DNA of 64,000 nucleotides, from positions 62,001 to 126,000 of the forward strand of contig VWZP01006134.1 in NCBI GenBank assembly GCA_013396995.1, in the 5' to 3' direction. The notes beneath the pieces are model-generated. The model was given only the letters and a program-made list of their open reading frames with translations, ran no database searches and had not been told where the DNA came from. The translations under genes were made by a program, and so were the position numbers. Positions 13,601 to 26,169 of this stretch are shown in pieces; the first letter of the stretch is position 1, and each line of letters begins with the position of its first letter. The DNA comes from Dicaeum eximium. Its lineage: Eukaryota > Chordata > Aves > Passeriformes > Dicaeidae.

Positions 13601-13784
13601 CCCATTAAAAAAACCACTATGGTACTTTTTGCTGTTTTTTCTACAGGCACCCTCCCTTAAAAGTCATTTTCTTGGGATCCTTTTTGACATAGTTGTGATG
13701 ACGCTTGACACAAACGCATAGCAGGGGATTCATAATTTTCTCACTAAGATAGGCCATTTTTTGACACTCTAAGACTACAAACAT

Positions 13785-14080
13785 AAGTCCATGGACCTCA
13801 GAGTCCTAAGGGAATTGGCTGATGTAGTTGCCAAGCCACTATCTATGATATTCAAAAAGTCATGGCAGTCAGGCAGTCCCAGCTGGCTGGAAAAAGGGAA
13901 ATATTTCACCCTTTTTTGAAAATGGTAGAAAAGATGACCCTGTGAATTCTGGGAATTACTGACCTGTCAACCTCACCTCTTATGTCTGGGAAGATCATGG
14001 AACAGATCCTCCTATGGATGGCACATGGAGGACGGGGCGGGAATTCAAGACAGCCAGCAGGGTTTCACGAGGTTGCTTAA
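13785..14080 (+). mobile_element. CR1 LINE fragment, internal (reverse-transcriptase N-terminal region)
   Basis: This is a piece of the CR1 second open reading frame, + strand, from the linker before the reverse transcriptase into its first conserved block. Diagnostic stretches include 'gacctcagagtcctaaggg' (about 13795), 'agtcatggcagtcaggcag' (about 13858) and 'gggaagatcatggaacagat' (about 13988). The NYRP-type block that opens the non-LTR reverse-transcriptase fold is present but its Arg codon is TGA (13960-13962), as expected from CpG decay of CGA. A one-base insertion about 25 bases later shifts the frame, and a short deletion near 14015 removes part of the following helix. Both ends are truncated. 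The copy is dead. Confidence 0.85.
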
Positions 14081-16504
14081 ATTCAAAAACAGGTACTACA
14101 AGGAAAAAAACCTAAGGTATGTCAGATGCTTTTGGGAGGTAATTTCATCATTTAGTTGGTACACAATAACATGGTCTCTTGTCCTGAAGAGACTACTTTC
14201 TTTCTCAGTGGACGTAGCAACCTTCTCCATAAAGTACACAGCAGTAGTGAGTATGGTGCAGTGATGTGGAATATCTGGGTGCCTTGCTCTACTAAAGATG
14301 CAATGTTAAAGAAAGCAAAAGTACCTGCTAAATCTATAATGCAGATTTGAGCAATGTGAATGAAAAATACTCCCCTTCCTCAAATTCTGTTGTTCAAATG
14401 GTAAAAAAAATGTTCAGATGATGAATTGCTCCAAGAATCCAAACAGAATTGCCACAACGTCAGGTGCAGTTCTCATCTCAAAGAATTTTTATTTTGCGCC
14501 TCAAGTAGTAACCGTACAGATTCAGCAAGGATCTGGTAAAAATGAGTCTAGCTTTTTTGGTAGCAGAGTCTTTGCAGAAGCCAGATAGAACTGAGTTCCC
14601 TGATCAGGAAGAAAAGAGAGTTTGGGGGTTTGATTCACAGGTAGGAATTTGATATCAAAATTTTTCTTGTGTGGCTGTCATCCAACACACCCAAGCAATC
14701 TTAAAATGACCTTGAAATATCTACAAACCAGGACACTTTGTTCTGTTGATACTTGCTGCTGTGCAGTGTGTTGTGGCAAATCCTGGTAGGGACACTGAGA
14801 TCACAGAACTGTCACTGGGGCCCCAGCCTGGTTTCTTTCTATCTATGAAACAAAAGGATTCAGTAAACACCCAGATTCCCCAGCACAAACATGTAAATCA
14901 TAGAAAAGCTGTATTTCCAGAAAATATCTAAAATTGATCCACTTAACTGAGAAGTTAACAGGAAGTGCCTGACAGTTGGGACTACTGAGACTGAGACTGG
15001 TGCTAGCTCTGCCAATAGGCTCTGAGTGGGGAAACACCATCCCCACCCTCAGCCCTTTCTGCCTAGACACCTCTCTTAATTATTTGTGATAAATTAACTA
15101 GAGGAGTTCATGGATGTTCTTTTTCAAGGTCAGTGTGCCAGCCCAGAGCTTTGGAAAATGCAGAAGAAAGAGTTTTTACTTATCTACTCCTATAAAATTA
15201 TATGCCATTTAAAGAAAACATCTTAGATATTTTCAGTTTTATGGGCAGCCTAGGGCTTTTCATTTATTGGCTCTTTTTTTTCCATCCCATCTATTTTTTT
15301 AAAATTTGTTTATTCATATGTACACATATATACATGTAGAGAGAATTCTCTTATTCAGTATAATGTACTTCTGTCAATAGGACTAGTCAAACATTTACAA
15401 GGACAAATTAATTCTTGCTAAACTGAATTCCATGGGATTAATGTATTGATACTACTATATTTACATTTTACAAATTAGTCCAAAAATGTGGGCAATAGGG
15501 AGGCAACTATTACTATGTAAGTTCTCATTCTGTATTCAAGTAACTTTGACATAAAAGAATTCAAACCCTGGAAGTTTTTTTATTGGAATCTCATTTTTCA
15601 TCCTCATTCTTTCAGTCCCATTTTTGTCAAGGCAGAACAAATGGCTAATGCAAGGAGAAACCAAGGCAAAGTACTAAACTATAGGTCTTCTCAGCTTAGC
15701 TCCATGGGTTCTGTGCTCCTTGGAAGTCTCATCATTTCCAGCTAACAAAACTCATCATATAAGAGATATTTGGGTCTAGCCTTTTGATTGTTCACAGACT
15801 AGCTGTGTATCAGCTTCTAGAAAGTGCCCTATATTTTGACCATATATTCCAAATTTTCAACTGAATGTTGACTACATCACCAAATACTCTCCTTTACAGA
15901 AGAAACAGATAAAGAACATAATGCTGAATACAATTTGCAAAAATGTCATTTTCCCACACAGTCCACTGACAAGGTCTTCTGGACATAGAGAATTGGATCC
16001 AGTATTTCTGAGGGAAAAGGTCTTAAGCTTCCTTCTAATTTTAATGCCATATGGATTCTGTTCCTGGCTTTATGGAGATCAAAATCACCAAACACAAGTG
16101 CTTGGAGAAAAGTACGTTAAAAAGCATATTAAGCTGACAGGATAAGATGCTGCTAGAATGCACAATCTTTTAAAAATACTTTAAAATCCCTCTTCTCTTT
16201 CATTCTCTTCTCTCAATTTTGTTATCACTGCTTGACATAATAAACAGATTAAAAAATGCCTTACAAGGTCACACCTATTTTCTCTAATGCACAGTAAGCC
16301 TTCTCTGAGAATGGTTAAGAGGGACTACTTGAAGAGAAGTATAAGAAACAGAATTATTACAAAACAGAACTTCTCCAAAATCTCTTCCAGTCTCCATGAT
16401 TTTAACTGCAGGACCTCCTGAGCCAAATGTCTCATCTCAGTGTTTAACCAAGAACTCTCAATTTTTCCCAATTCATTTTTCAATTGGTTTGAACATCTTC
16501 AGGC

Positions 16505-16528
16505 AATCTTTGTAATCTTTGTAATCTT
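16505..16528. repeat. short tandem repeat of AATCTTTGT
   Basis: Two full copies and a partial third copy of a nine-base unit are present. It is a local slippage-type duplication. Confidence 0.8.
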
Positions 16529-19284
16529 CAGGCATTCATGTGCTGTGTGGAAAGAACTTTACACATTTTCTGAAAAACAATTTCCTCTTTATTTTGAAAA
16601 TACTGTCTTGCTATTTCATGTGATGTTCCCTTGTTTTCATACCGTGAGAAGAAATAGTAATTCCTCATTCCCTTTTTCCATGCCACTTATGAGTGAATAT
16701 TATGTTGTAATCTCTTCACTGTCACTCATTCCCTGGGCAGAGATTATTTTTAAATTCAGGAGTTCCAGTTCTTATTGGGAAATAATTTCATGCCTTTGCT
16801 GATGCAATAAATGTTTACTAAGTAGCACTCAAAATCCATGACAGAAACTTCCTCTTATTTTGGTCTATTTCACTAGAACCTATCCCACCTGCCACACTCT
16901 TCACAAATAGTATAAATTAATTGGTTTTTAAAACACTTGCCTTTTTATTTTGCAAATGCAAACAAAGCACTTAATGAACTGTAAAAGAGAAGGGGTACAT
17001 GGCCCATCAGATTTTTACCTGGTCAATCCTTCTCTTAGTCATCATGATCATTTGAACTACAGAGCTGACTTTAGGGCATCGATTTCATTCTAGACTTTCT
17101 AGAAATTTTTAACTTATTAAAGGGAGCCAATTTATTTTCAAGGACACTTTGCATTCACCTGTCCCATAGGTAAATGAAAATCACTTGTGTCTATTATTGA
17201 TTAAGAAATAGTTGATCATTATACTAATGATTTTTTTCATGTCACTGTTGAATCAGATTTTTTTTTACTTTACAAAGGCCCATAGGGGACACCTATGCTA
17301 AAAAAATCTGAGAGCATAACATATTAACAAACACAGGAAAAAACATGGGTGTTTAAACATGAGCCTTTAAAATTAATCCTACAAGCAGACAAACCAGGGT
17401 ACCATAAATCACTATTGTTTTAATTTTTACTAAATTATTCTAGGCAGCATGAATCAAAAACTTGATATTTATATTTGATTTTCTTTTCAAAGGGCATGAA
17501 TAGCACTGTCTAGACTTACTATACTTTGATTCATAGTTGCTATAGCAACATGTGTAATTTATTAATCTTTGTATGTGAAATATTTCAAAAGGACAGATTA
17601 CCTTTGTGTCAAAAATGCAGTTAGTTTTAAATATTTCCCTGTGATGAAGTAGACTGCTTATAATACAGCAAATGTAGCCAGAAAAAATTAGGTCTCCTGA
17701 AATGTCTAATAGTGCCCCAGAAGTGAAAGCCAATATGAAGCTAAAAATAAATTAATAGAATAAATTTATGAAATTCTATATAATATTTTAAATGGTTAAG
17801 TATCTTGACTTTATGGGGATGTTTTTCCTAAAAATGTTGCTGTTCCACTCTTTTAAGTAACATAAACCTGTACAAAGAAATGGGGTGCAAGAATCACCCA
17901 AGGAAAACACATAGATATACAATATTTATAGAAGAGACCACAACTATGTGCACTGTAGACAAAAAAGTCTCTGTACATGAGGTTACACCACTGAAATGCT
18001 TCATTTTTCAGTGAAGGAAAAGGAGCTGTCTTAAATAAGGATGGTAGACTTCTGGAAGTTAAGATATCTTTGCAGCATCCTATGAGGTCTTTGTTTAAAT
18101 CTGCCTGGATATTTTGTCTGTAGGCATTGTCTTTCCTTGAGCAAACATTTAAAATTCTATAGAGAGGTCCCAGTGTTAAATAAGAGACCAATTCAACAGG
18201 AGACCTCCAAGGACATTAGTACAGTTTGAGACATTTGCACTGACAGGCAAGAGGCTGAGGAAAATGTCAAAAACATATTCTGATACATAAATAATTATTT
18301 TCTATAAAATTCATTGAGAAAGAAAGAAAGACAATTACATATTAAGGCATTGTCAGGAATCAAACAAAAATAAATAGAAAAAAATAAAATAATCAGGCCA
18401 CCTTTGCATATAGTTTTGGAGACATTGTAAGTTAACATTTGTTAAGAATATTAGTAGGTTTCCTTTATTAGGAAATGTTTTGTCAGTGAATAAGAAATAA
18501 AGCTGATAGAGTATCCTAGTCAAATTTGACAACAGTTATGAAGTTTGACTCCTACTCAGTAACTTAGGAAATTAAAACCACTAAATCTAGGTTTTCTCTA
18601 CTGAGACTTAGTCCGGCCCAATATGAAAACTGAGAATTTATAAAGGCTTTTCTGAAAGTAAAAGGGAAATGTCAGCTCCAATATCTTGCTAGAGCTCTAC
18701 TGAATCTATTAACTCTGCCCAGAAAATATAATGCTGCAGTTATCTCATTTACAATGTTATTGTGTATGATTCAGGACTATGGCATCAAATTCCAAGCCAG
18801 GGTCTGTATTTTTAATAAAAAATTTACGTGTCTATGAATTATTTTCTTTCTCATTCAAGAAAAATACCTAAAAAAAAAAATTTACAACGTTTCAACTTAA
18901 TGGAAAATTGAATATGTGAAGAGACAAGAGATCGTTGGAAAATGGACATTATCTTCAGACAACAATGGATATCTGCAATTAAGCTAATGTTTATCACTTC
19001 TAATTAAGCAATATGAAGCATGAAATACATTCAGTAAGTCTGGAATTATATGGATACTGAGAGATTCTGACAGAGGCAAGCATAAATGGAGAAGGTTTTT
19101 TGTGTTTCTTGTGTTTCTGGTTTCTCCATAAATGCAGAAGGTTGGAACACAACACTCTGAAAACACTCTACAAACCACTCCCACAACCTGTTTTCTTTAG
19201 AGAAGAAACTGGTTTACAAATTTATTAAATGTCTACAAATTGAAAAAAGAAGATCTTTTCTGACCTACAACACATTGTGAAGTT

Positions 19285-19312
19285 CCCCCCTTTTTTGGGG
19301 GGAGGGGGAGGT
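19285..19312 (+). other. C6-T6-G6 hairpin with G-rich arm
   Basis: CCCCCC (19285-19290), TTTTTT (19291-19296) and GGGGGG (19297-19302) form a perfect 6-bp G:C stem with a T6 loop, followed by A, GGGGG, A, GG. The G-rich side could also adopt a quadruplex-like fold. A perfect match to the splice-donor consensus (AG then GTAAGT) follows at about 19310-19317, but I see no matching acceptor upstream that would define an exon. Confidence 0.5.
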
Positions 19313-19941
19313 AAGTCTCAAAATCTGAAACAGTTATACTGTAGGAAGTATAATAATTATACTCCCTTGCCATTTTTCTGCCCTTTTGATTTACCAGTTT
19401 TGTGCTTGTATTTCATTCTAATTCTACCCCAAACAACCTGCATGACCACAGTGACTCAGAGCTGATTCTGAAGATGTGATACTGTTCCCATGCCTTTCCC
19501 AAGCATAGAGAGAGAGAGTGGAAGAATTTGCAGAGGATGCTGCCCACCCCATCAGGAATGAACATGTCTGGTTTGTGTACAATGTGGCCCTATAGATATC
19601 ACAAAGGTTATCTTTAAAATGGTGTGCAGGAAATAGTGCTATGTATGGATTTCCCCAGTAACAAAACACATCTCACTTCTGCTTCTCTGGCACAAGGATT
19701 TATGGAAAATCTCCTAATAGCATGTAGTCCACCTGTAATCAGCTACATTGAATATAAATACATATTTATTTATGTAATAAATACAATAATCTGCATTGAA
19801 CATAAAAACATAACACACTCTAGTGAACTCCTGTCATGGAGTGACTGCCTCAGAATCCCAGGGAACAGCTACAGAAGTCATCTATCTGTGCTTCTGTTAG
19901 GCCTTTCACTGTGCTCACCCATAACATTATTCCTGATAAGT

Positions 19942-20604
19942 TAACTCCATCCAGCCAGACTCAGTGTGCTGGTGGATGAAAAATTGGACATCAGCCATCC
20001 ATGCACACTGGCAGCCCAGAAAGCCAGTCCAAACCCGGGCTGCAACCAAAGCAGTGTGGCCAGCAGGGCGACGGAGGGGGTCTGCCCCGTGGCCCTGCTC
20101 TGGTGAGACCCTGCCTGGAGTGATGTGTTCAGCTCTGCAGCCCTCAGCACAAGAAAGATGTGGACCTCTTGGAATGAATCCAGAGGACACCCATAAAAAC
20201 ATGGCTGGAATACCTCTCCTGTTATTAAAGTCTGAAAGAACTGGAGAAGGCTCCAGCCAGAGCTGCTACAGTCTTTCCATTATCAACAGGGTCTGTAAGA
20301 AAGGTGGAGAATGACTATTCACAAAGGCCTATAATGACAAGATAAAGGGCAGCTCTTAAACTGAAAAAGGATAGGTTTAGATTGGAAATGAGGAAGGAAG
20401 TTTTTACACAGTGGATGGTGAGGCATTTGAACAGGTTTCCCAGAGAAGCTGTGGACACCCCATCTTTGGGAACATTAAAGGCCCCATTGTACAGGGTTTT
20501 GAGAAGCTTCATCTAGTGAAAGGTGACTCTGCCCAGAATAATAGGGTAGGACTGGGTGACCTTTAAAGGTCCCTTCCAATCCAAGCCATTCTCTGATTCT
20601 ATGA
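19942..20604 (+). mobile_element. CR1 LINE fragment, 3' end
   Basis: This is a 5'-truncated CR1 copy in + orientation, covering the end of the second reading frame and the 3' untranslated region. Recognisable words are 'cagcccagaaagccagtcc' (about 20012), 'gagaccctgcctggagtgat' (about 20104), 'agaagctgtggacacccca' (about 20444) and the terminal 'aaggtcccttccaatcc' (about 20566) with 'gattctatgaa' (20595-20605). It has frame-breaking changes throughout. The open frames on both strands in 19927-20314 are remnants or shadows of the element. Confidence 0.93.
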
Positions 20605-21353
20605 ACTGCTTCAGATTTATTTGGGTTGGTAACCCTGGTTGTCTGATGTGAACTGACAATGTGCAATAAATGCTTGCATAGAGTATTAACTAGATAATCC
20701 AGGTGGATTTTGCATTAAGTCACGGTCAAAGTGATTTTACAATCCTATTAATGGGAACCTTAACTGACAATTTGAACTGAGTCATTGAAGAATGCTGCTC
20801 ATCATCTCAAGTATCAGATACATATCAGATAAAAACATTCTGATGCATTTTTTTGTCCCAGAGTTGATGCAATGTAATCATTCCTCCATCCTAAGGAATT
20901 CTATATTTCTTCATGCAGAATTTTTTTTTTTCAATTCTATTTCTTCACTATATTTAGGATTAGTGTCGCTTGCATTATGTGAGTTTAGAGTTGCAAGGCA
21001 CAGTAATTTGATTTGCTGTAGTTGAGACTAGCTTTATTCAGGTATGTCATTTACCTTTTCAAAACTAAAGCAGTTAAGTTTACATTTGAATGGTATTAGT
21101 TCAAGTTTTCCAGTTAGCTCAATATAAACTGTTGTTTATCAAACAATTTCCATACCAAAAAAGACAAAGGAGATTTTCTTCTCCTCAAACGTAACAAATG
21201 CAAGGTTATCTCAGAGCTTGTTCATCTGCTGGTGTATTTCTATTCTCCTTACTGAATGGTTTCATGCATGTAGGAAGATATGCTAACAGCATATATTAAA
21301 AATAGCTGATAATTTTCAATTTCATGATTAAAAAGGCAAATGTATGTGGTGAT
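20605..21353. other. AT-rich spacer between two CR1 copies
   Basis: About 750 bases of unique AT-rich sequence. I see no gene, repeat or regulatory signal that stands out. Confidence 0.65.
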
Positions 21354-21548
21354 CCATCCCAGAGGGTAATGAGGCACTAGAACCATAGAAATTGCTCCAT
21401 CCCTGGAGGTGTTCAAGACCAGGTTGGAAGGGATTGCAATCAACCTGGTTTTGTGGGAGATCTCTTTTCCATTGGCATGGGGCTTGGAACCACATGGTAT
21501 TTAAGGTCCCTTCTACCCAAACCAGTTTTGATTCGATGAGTCTATGAT
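21354..21548 (+). mobile_element. CR1 LINE fragment, 3' terminal 195 bases
   Basis: This short CR1 tail is on the + strand. It carries 'gctccatccctggaggtgtt' (about 21394), 'gaccaggttggaaggg' (about 21417), 'aaggtcccttctaccc' (about 21503) and the terminal 'gagtctatgat' (21538-21548). Only the 3' untranslated end is present. Confidence 0.9.
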
Positions 21549-21711
21549 CTTGTTCCTCTCTTCTCAGCAATTTCCCTTTTCAGGAACAGTTTCTCAACAG
21601 TTTTCCCTTTGCAGTCAGACAAGCTTTGACCTTAATCTTCCTTGGAACCAACATCTCCCTTATCCAAGAGGTGACAGCCATAAATATTATTACATGTATC
21701 ATGAAAGGATG

Positions 21712-22306
21712 TGCTGGTCCTAGCTGGCATGGAGTTAATTTTGATCACAGTAGCTTGTACGGAGCTATGGTTTGTATTTGTGCTGCAAACAGTGTGGATA
21801 GGACAAGGATGTTTTTATTTCTGCTGAGCAGGGCTTCACAGAGCCAAGGCCTTTCCTGCTCCTCAGCCCACCCCACCAGCAACCATGCTGTGGGTGCACA
21901 AGGAGTTGAGAAGGGACACACATGGGAGGGGACAGCTGTCTCCAACTGATCCAAGGGGACATTCCAGACCAGACAGGCCATGCTCAGCATGCAAAGCTGT
22001 GGGGAGAAGAGGAAAGGAGGGGATGCTCAGCGATGGTGTTTGTCTTCCCGAGTAAGCATTATACATCATAGAGCCCAGTTTTCCTGGAGGTGGATGAACA
22101 CCTGCCTGCCCATGGGAAGAGAGGAATCAATTATTTGTTTTGTTTCACCTTTTTGCATGGCCTTTGTATTATGTATTGAACTGTCTTTGTCTTAAGCTGT
22201 AACTTTTTTCACTTTCCATCTTCTCATTCTTTCTTCCATCCTACTGCGGAGAAGTGAGGAAGTGGCTGAGTTGGGCTTAGTTACTGGCTGGGGTTAAACC
22301 ACAACA
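21712..22306 (+). mobile_element. solo LTR, bird ERVL-type endogenous retrovirus
   Basis: This is a complete-looking long terminal repeat of about 595 bases in + orientation, starting TGCTGG and ending CACAACA (TG...CA ends). It matches a family widespread in bird genomes. Recognisable parts are 'tagctggcatggagttaat' near the start, 'gaggggacagctgtc' (about 21928), 'gatggtgtttgtcttccc' (about 22033), 'cacctgcctgcccatggga' (about 22099) and the end 'ggctggggttaaaccacaaca'. No internal gag, pol or env sequence lies on either side, so it is a solo LTR left by recombination. The expected ATTAAA-type poly-A signal reads ATTGAA at 22175-22180. I could not find a clean target-site duplication. Short frames within it are not genes. 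Confidence 0.88.
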
Positions 22307-25300
22307 AACTAGAAGCCAGTGAGGATATGGAAAATAAATTCTTATGATAGATATTAGAACAATGATATAACAGTGAAGTGACCTTCAGTCACTAAGTGAC
22401 AACCCCCAAGATCTGTAGTATATGCAATGTCTCTAAACTATATCAGAATAAAGCCTTTTAGGACATGCAACCTCTGTTAGAAAGTGTGCGTGAGAGTGAT
22501 GGCATGCAAGGATTTAGATATTATTTTCTGAGACATCATTTGTCTTAACAGCTCATGCATGGTGAGTGGAGGTTTATGACAGATCTGTAACAGAATCTCT
22601 CCATGCACAGGTTCATAATGTTTACTTTCTTCTGGTCCTGATCAAGATCTATAAGCAGCAATCAGACAAACTTGGGTGTGAGTCCAATATTCAGGTTCAT
22701 GTTTGTCACAGGCCAATACTGTCTATCAGTAAGCCTGTTTTTATCAGCAGTAAAAGGCAAATTTATTGATTAACACGTGGATGAAGACGAACACAAGCAA
22801 GATGGAGATGGTATTAGTAGACAAAGACCAAAAAGAAACTACTTCAGGTGTGGAAAAATTCCTGGCTGTCATAGGTTCCCTTTCACTGATGGACTACATC
22901 CAACTCAAAATATAAAAATGGTCTTAGATTCATTCTCGACACAAGACTTTTTTAGCAGTATGAGTTTCATGATATCTATGATAATCTTCAAAATTCAGCT
23001 CTTCCTGATTCTGTAGATCACTGAACTCAAGGCTGTTTGCCATATTTTTGTAATGGGCTGAAGAAAAAGATTTCATCACAGATTTGTTTTTTCATGGTCT
23101 TTTTTTCCACAGAGGTTTAAGGAAATAAGGTTATGAGACTCACATCTGCAAGAACTTTTACTCACTCAGGACTTATCAACACCATCATCTTCTGCTAGCC
23201 TGTAATTTCATCTGCAATTTTGCTGAGTGACAAGCAATTAAAATACTCATCTTTTCACATACCTTTAAAATTCACAAAACCCACAAGTTATAAGTATTAA
23301 CACCTACAATATGGAGTTATGATGACCTTGATAAAATGCTGTGAAAAATGAATGAGTAATATCTGAGGGCTGAAAGATTAATTACTGCTCTGTTTCACTC
23401 AATAAAGGTATTTTAAATTCCCCATTTGTGAACAATGAAATAAAATGTGGCAAACAATAAAGTAAGGTCATAATTTTGATATGTCTTGATAACTCTACAT
23501 TATCTGGCTTGAAGCAGTTTATCACAAAGGGGTTTTTTTTGATACAGAAAAGAACCATTATCAATAAATCAGTATCCAATATCTCAAGAAAAGAGATTTC
23601 ACAACCATATATATTTTTACTAGGAAATGAGAAGCTACAAAAAGAAGTATAATTCAGTAGAAAATATTAACACTGACTTATTAAATGGCCTGCCTTGAAT
23701 GCTCTACCTCAATATATAAAACCAGAAAATACAATTGTTTAAGAAAAAAAATATATCTGCAGTTCTATTCACCGGGTTAGTGTGTGATGAAAATATTACA
23801 ACGTGACAGTAACAACAAGAAGGCAATTAACAATTATGCCACAAATGCTCAAACTTCCTTGTCCATGATCATCAACCACACTGTTCTAGGAAATCAGGAG
23901 TGCGAGCAAACTGGACAGTCACACATCTGTTGTCACCACCTGAAAGCAGGATTAATAAAAACCCCTCACCATTTCACTTCCAAGAATAAATTCTGACTAA
24001 ATCTGCTGAGGACAAATCCTTACAAAAACCGATATGTCCAAAACTGGCTTTACCTTTTAGAGACACAACTACCAGTTGGAAATTTAAAGCTCAGATTTCA
24101 TAACTTTTCTCATTCATAACTGCATACTGTGAGTTTGAATGTAATTCAGTCAGATGGTTTGGATTGAGGTAAATTTAGAGTTATAATTAATGTTTGAATG
24201 CAATAACCAGAAGAATTCAACTTGTATTGCTTTGACAGCTTGATTCTCTTCCTCTTGCAAAGAAGCAAGACAATGCTTCTTACCATCTTCCCACATTTTA
24301 CACTGATTCCTGCAGAAATTATTATCACAACCAAACTACACTTTCATCAATTTATCCCCTCTATAACTGCTGATTTTTTTATTGTTATAAAATCTTTGGG
24401 ATATAAAATACTTGGGATATAAAAATCTTTATTTTGAAACCCTTTCTCTTCTCATGATACCCAACAGCTCTCAGTAGCACAGAGTGGGCTTTCACATCCC
24501 CCAGTTGTGTGGACATGACTGAAGCAAGGACAAAGAAAGAGTCCTAAAGCTAGATGGCCTGAAAAACTTCAGGCATAGATTTCTCTCATTCACATTACAC
24601 TTGTGTTCAGGATTTAGTGTTTATATGGTTAATAAAAATGAAAATAAGCAAATTTTTACACTTGAAATTATAAATATGCGACTTGGAATATTTGTAAACC
24701 TAGCAAGGAAAAGTTTACAGTGACTTTTTCTTCACTTGGCTTTCTTCATCTGCATAATAATATGAATAATCATTCCAAGATCAAGCCTTTCTTGTCCTAA
24801 TGCTGCCAAGACACATAAGAAAAAATAGAAATGAAACATTAAAACAAATCACCATTACAAAAGTAAACAAAAAACAAACAAATGAGTTTATTACAATAAA
24901 GTTGAATATTATGGAAATGGTTGGGTTTGACTCTGCTGAACTGTTGAAGGGAAAAACACATGCTTATGGATTAATATTTCAACTTTTAAAACTACAAAAG
25001 TTTCCTTCAGAATTGAAAGTCACTAGAACAAAAACGTCACTAACATGCTATATTTGTCTTACCTTTTTTTCTGTAGGGATAATATTCTTTCCTGGAGCTG
25101 AATTTTAGAACAGCTGTTTTGGAGGCATCTCTTTCTTTTGTAATTCTGAAATTAAATACCAGAATCCTCACTACACTGACTGTGACCATTTAAGATAGTT
25201 TTTGTATTAATCTATATTTCTGTATTTATTATTATCATGAATTTTGGGAATACATTGGCTACGCACTTAAACTAAGGAGCATCACACATGTTTTTCACAT

Positions 25301-26169
25301 ATTTCCATTCACCAGGCTCAAAATGTATTCAATCATTGACAGAAGCAGTGAAGCAGACTTGTAGTTTAGCTGAGTTTGGATTGCCCCTATGGAATTTTCT
25401 CACTTTCCTCTGCCTAGCCTATTTTTTTTCAGTGTCAGCAGCTATGGTTCTTCCACACTGACCACAGAATAGTATAACAGATTTCAGCTGTCTCTGTCAC
25501 TCCTTGTCTGATGGATACATGCTTTTCTAGTGCAGCTCTTCACATTCTGGCACTGTGTTTAAGAATTCCTCTCCTCTTTTTCACAAGCAGCCTTGTGACA
25601 CTCCTTAATCTGTGTTTTCCCCATGCTGAATATTTTTCTTTCTGACACCTCTTCTTCAAATTTGTATTCTCTAAGTCCTTTCACATTATGCTCCCCTGCC
25701 TACAAATCACCTCAAGTTTATAAAAATCTCTATTAAATACTTTCTTTATTTGATGTGCAAAAAGTATACTGTATAAGCAAGAAACAAGCAAGAAAGAAAG
25801 AGAAAGGGGGTAATACAAACTACTGATAGCCCTAGGGCTCATTTCTAATACCACTTCTAACACCTGTATTATGATATAAAATTCTGTCTGAAAAAAAGCA
25901 GATTGGAAAGCTTGAAGACAGATTCACAACTTCAGACATATAAAAGTAACTTCTTAAAATATATCTTACTTAAAGTCAAACTTAAGTGAGAGAACTGGCA
26001 ATTAACATTGCCTCTGCTTCTAACTCCTTTCCACCAAGCACCAGGTCAGGGAAGCAGAAATAGCCAGAGCAGGAGCTTTCATGGAATTGTACTTCCAGGC
26101 TTCAACATGCAACTTTTATTGCATGTCCTGACCAGGTAGATTCTCAGTAGCATGTGGCTTCCTGTGGTC
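22307..26169. other. AT-rich unique DNA, no gene seen
   Basis: No repeat family or gene is recognised. A short direct repeat of 'tttgggatataaaa' type lies at about 24394-24427. The open frame at 24800-25108 (plus, 102 codons) has no recognisable feature. Confidence 0.6.

Larger units (their letters stand above)
8301..13784. other. AT-rich unique DNA, no gene seen
   Basis: This stretch holds simple repeats (9014-9025 A-run, 9175-9204 ninemer repeat, 10441-10657 A/C-rich, 11519-11530 T-run, 12102-12124 pyrimidine run) and otherwise unremarkable AT-rich sequence. The longest non-repeat open frame of the window (12409-12864, plus strand, 151 codons) lies here. It has no recognisable domain, no start-site context that stands out, and a length near what chance would give. 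Confidence 0.6.
14081..19941. other. AT-rich unique DNA, no gene seen
   Basis: No repeat family or gene is recognised across this 5.9 kb. A 2.7-copy tandem of AATCTTTGT lies at 16505-16528. A C6-T6-G6 hairpin followed by more G runs lies at 19285-19312. The 120-codon plus-strand frame at 16440-16802 runs through the ninemer tandem and looks like chance. Confidence 0.6.

Noticed and set aside
16440..16802. 120-codon plus-strand frame rich in Phe, Ile and Ser with hydrophobic runs
   Set aside because: Part of it translates the AATCTTTGT tandem; the rest is pyrimidine-rich DNA. No domain or conservation signal is visible.
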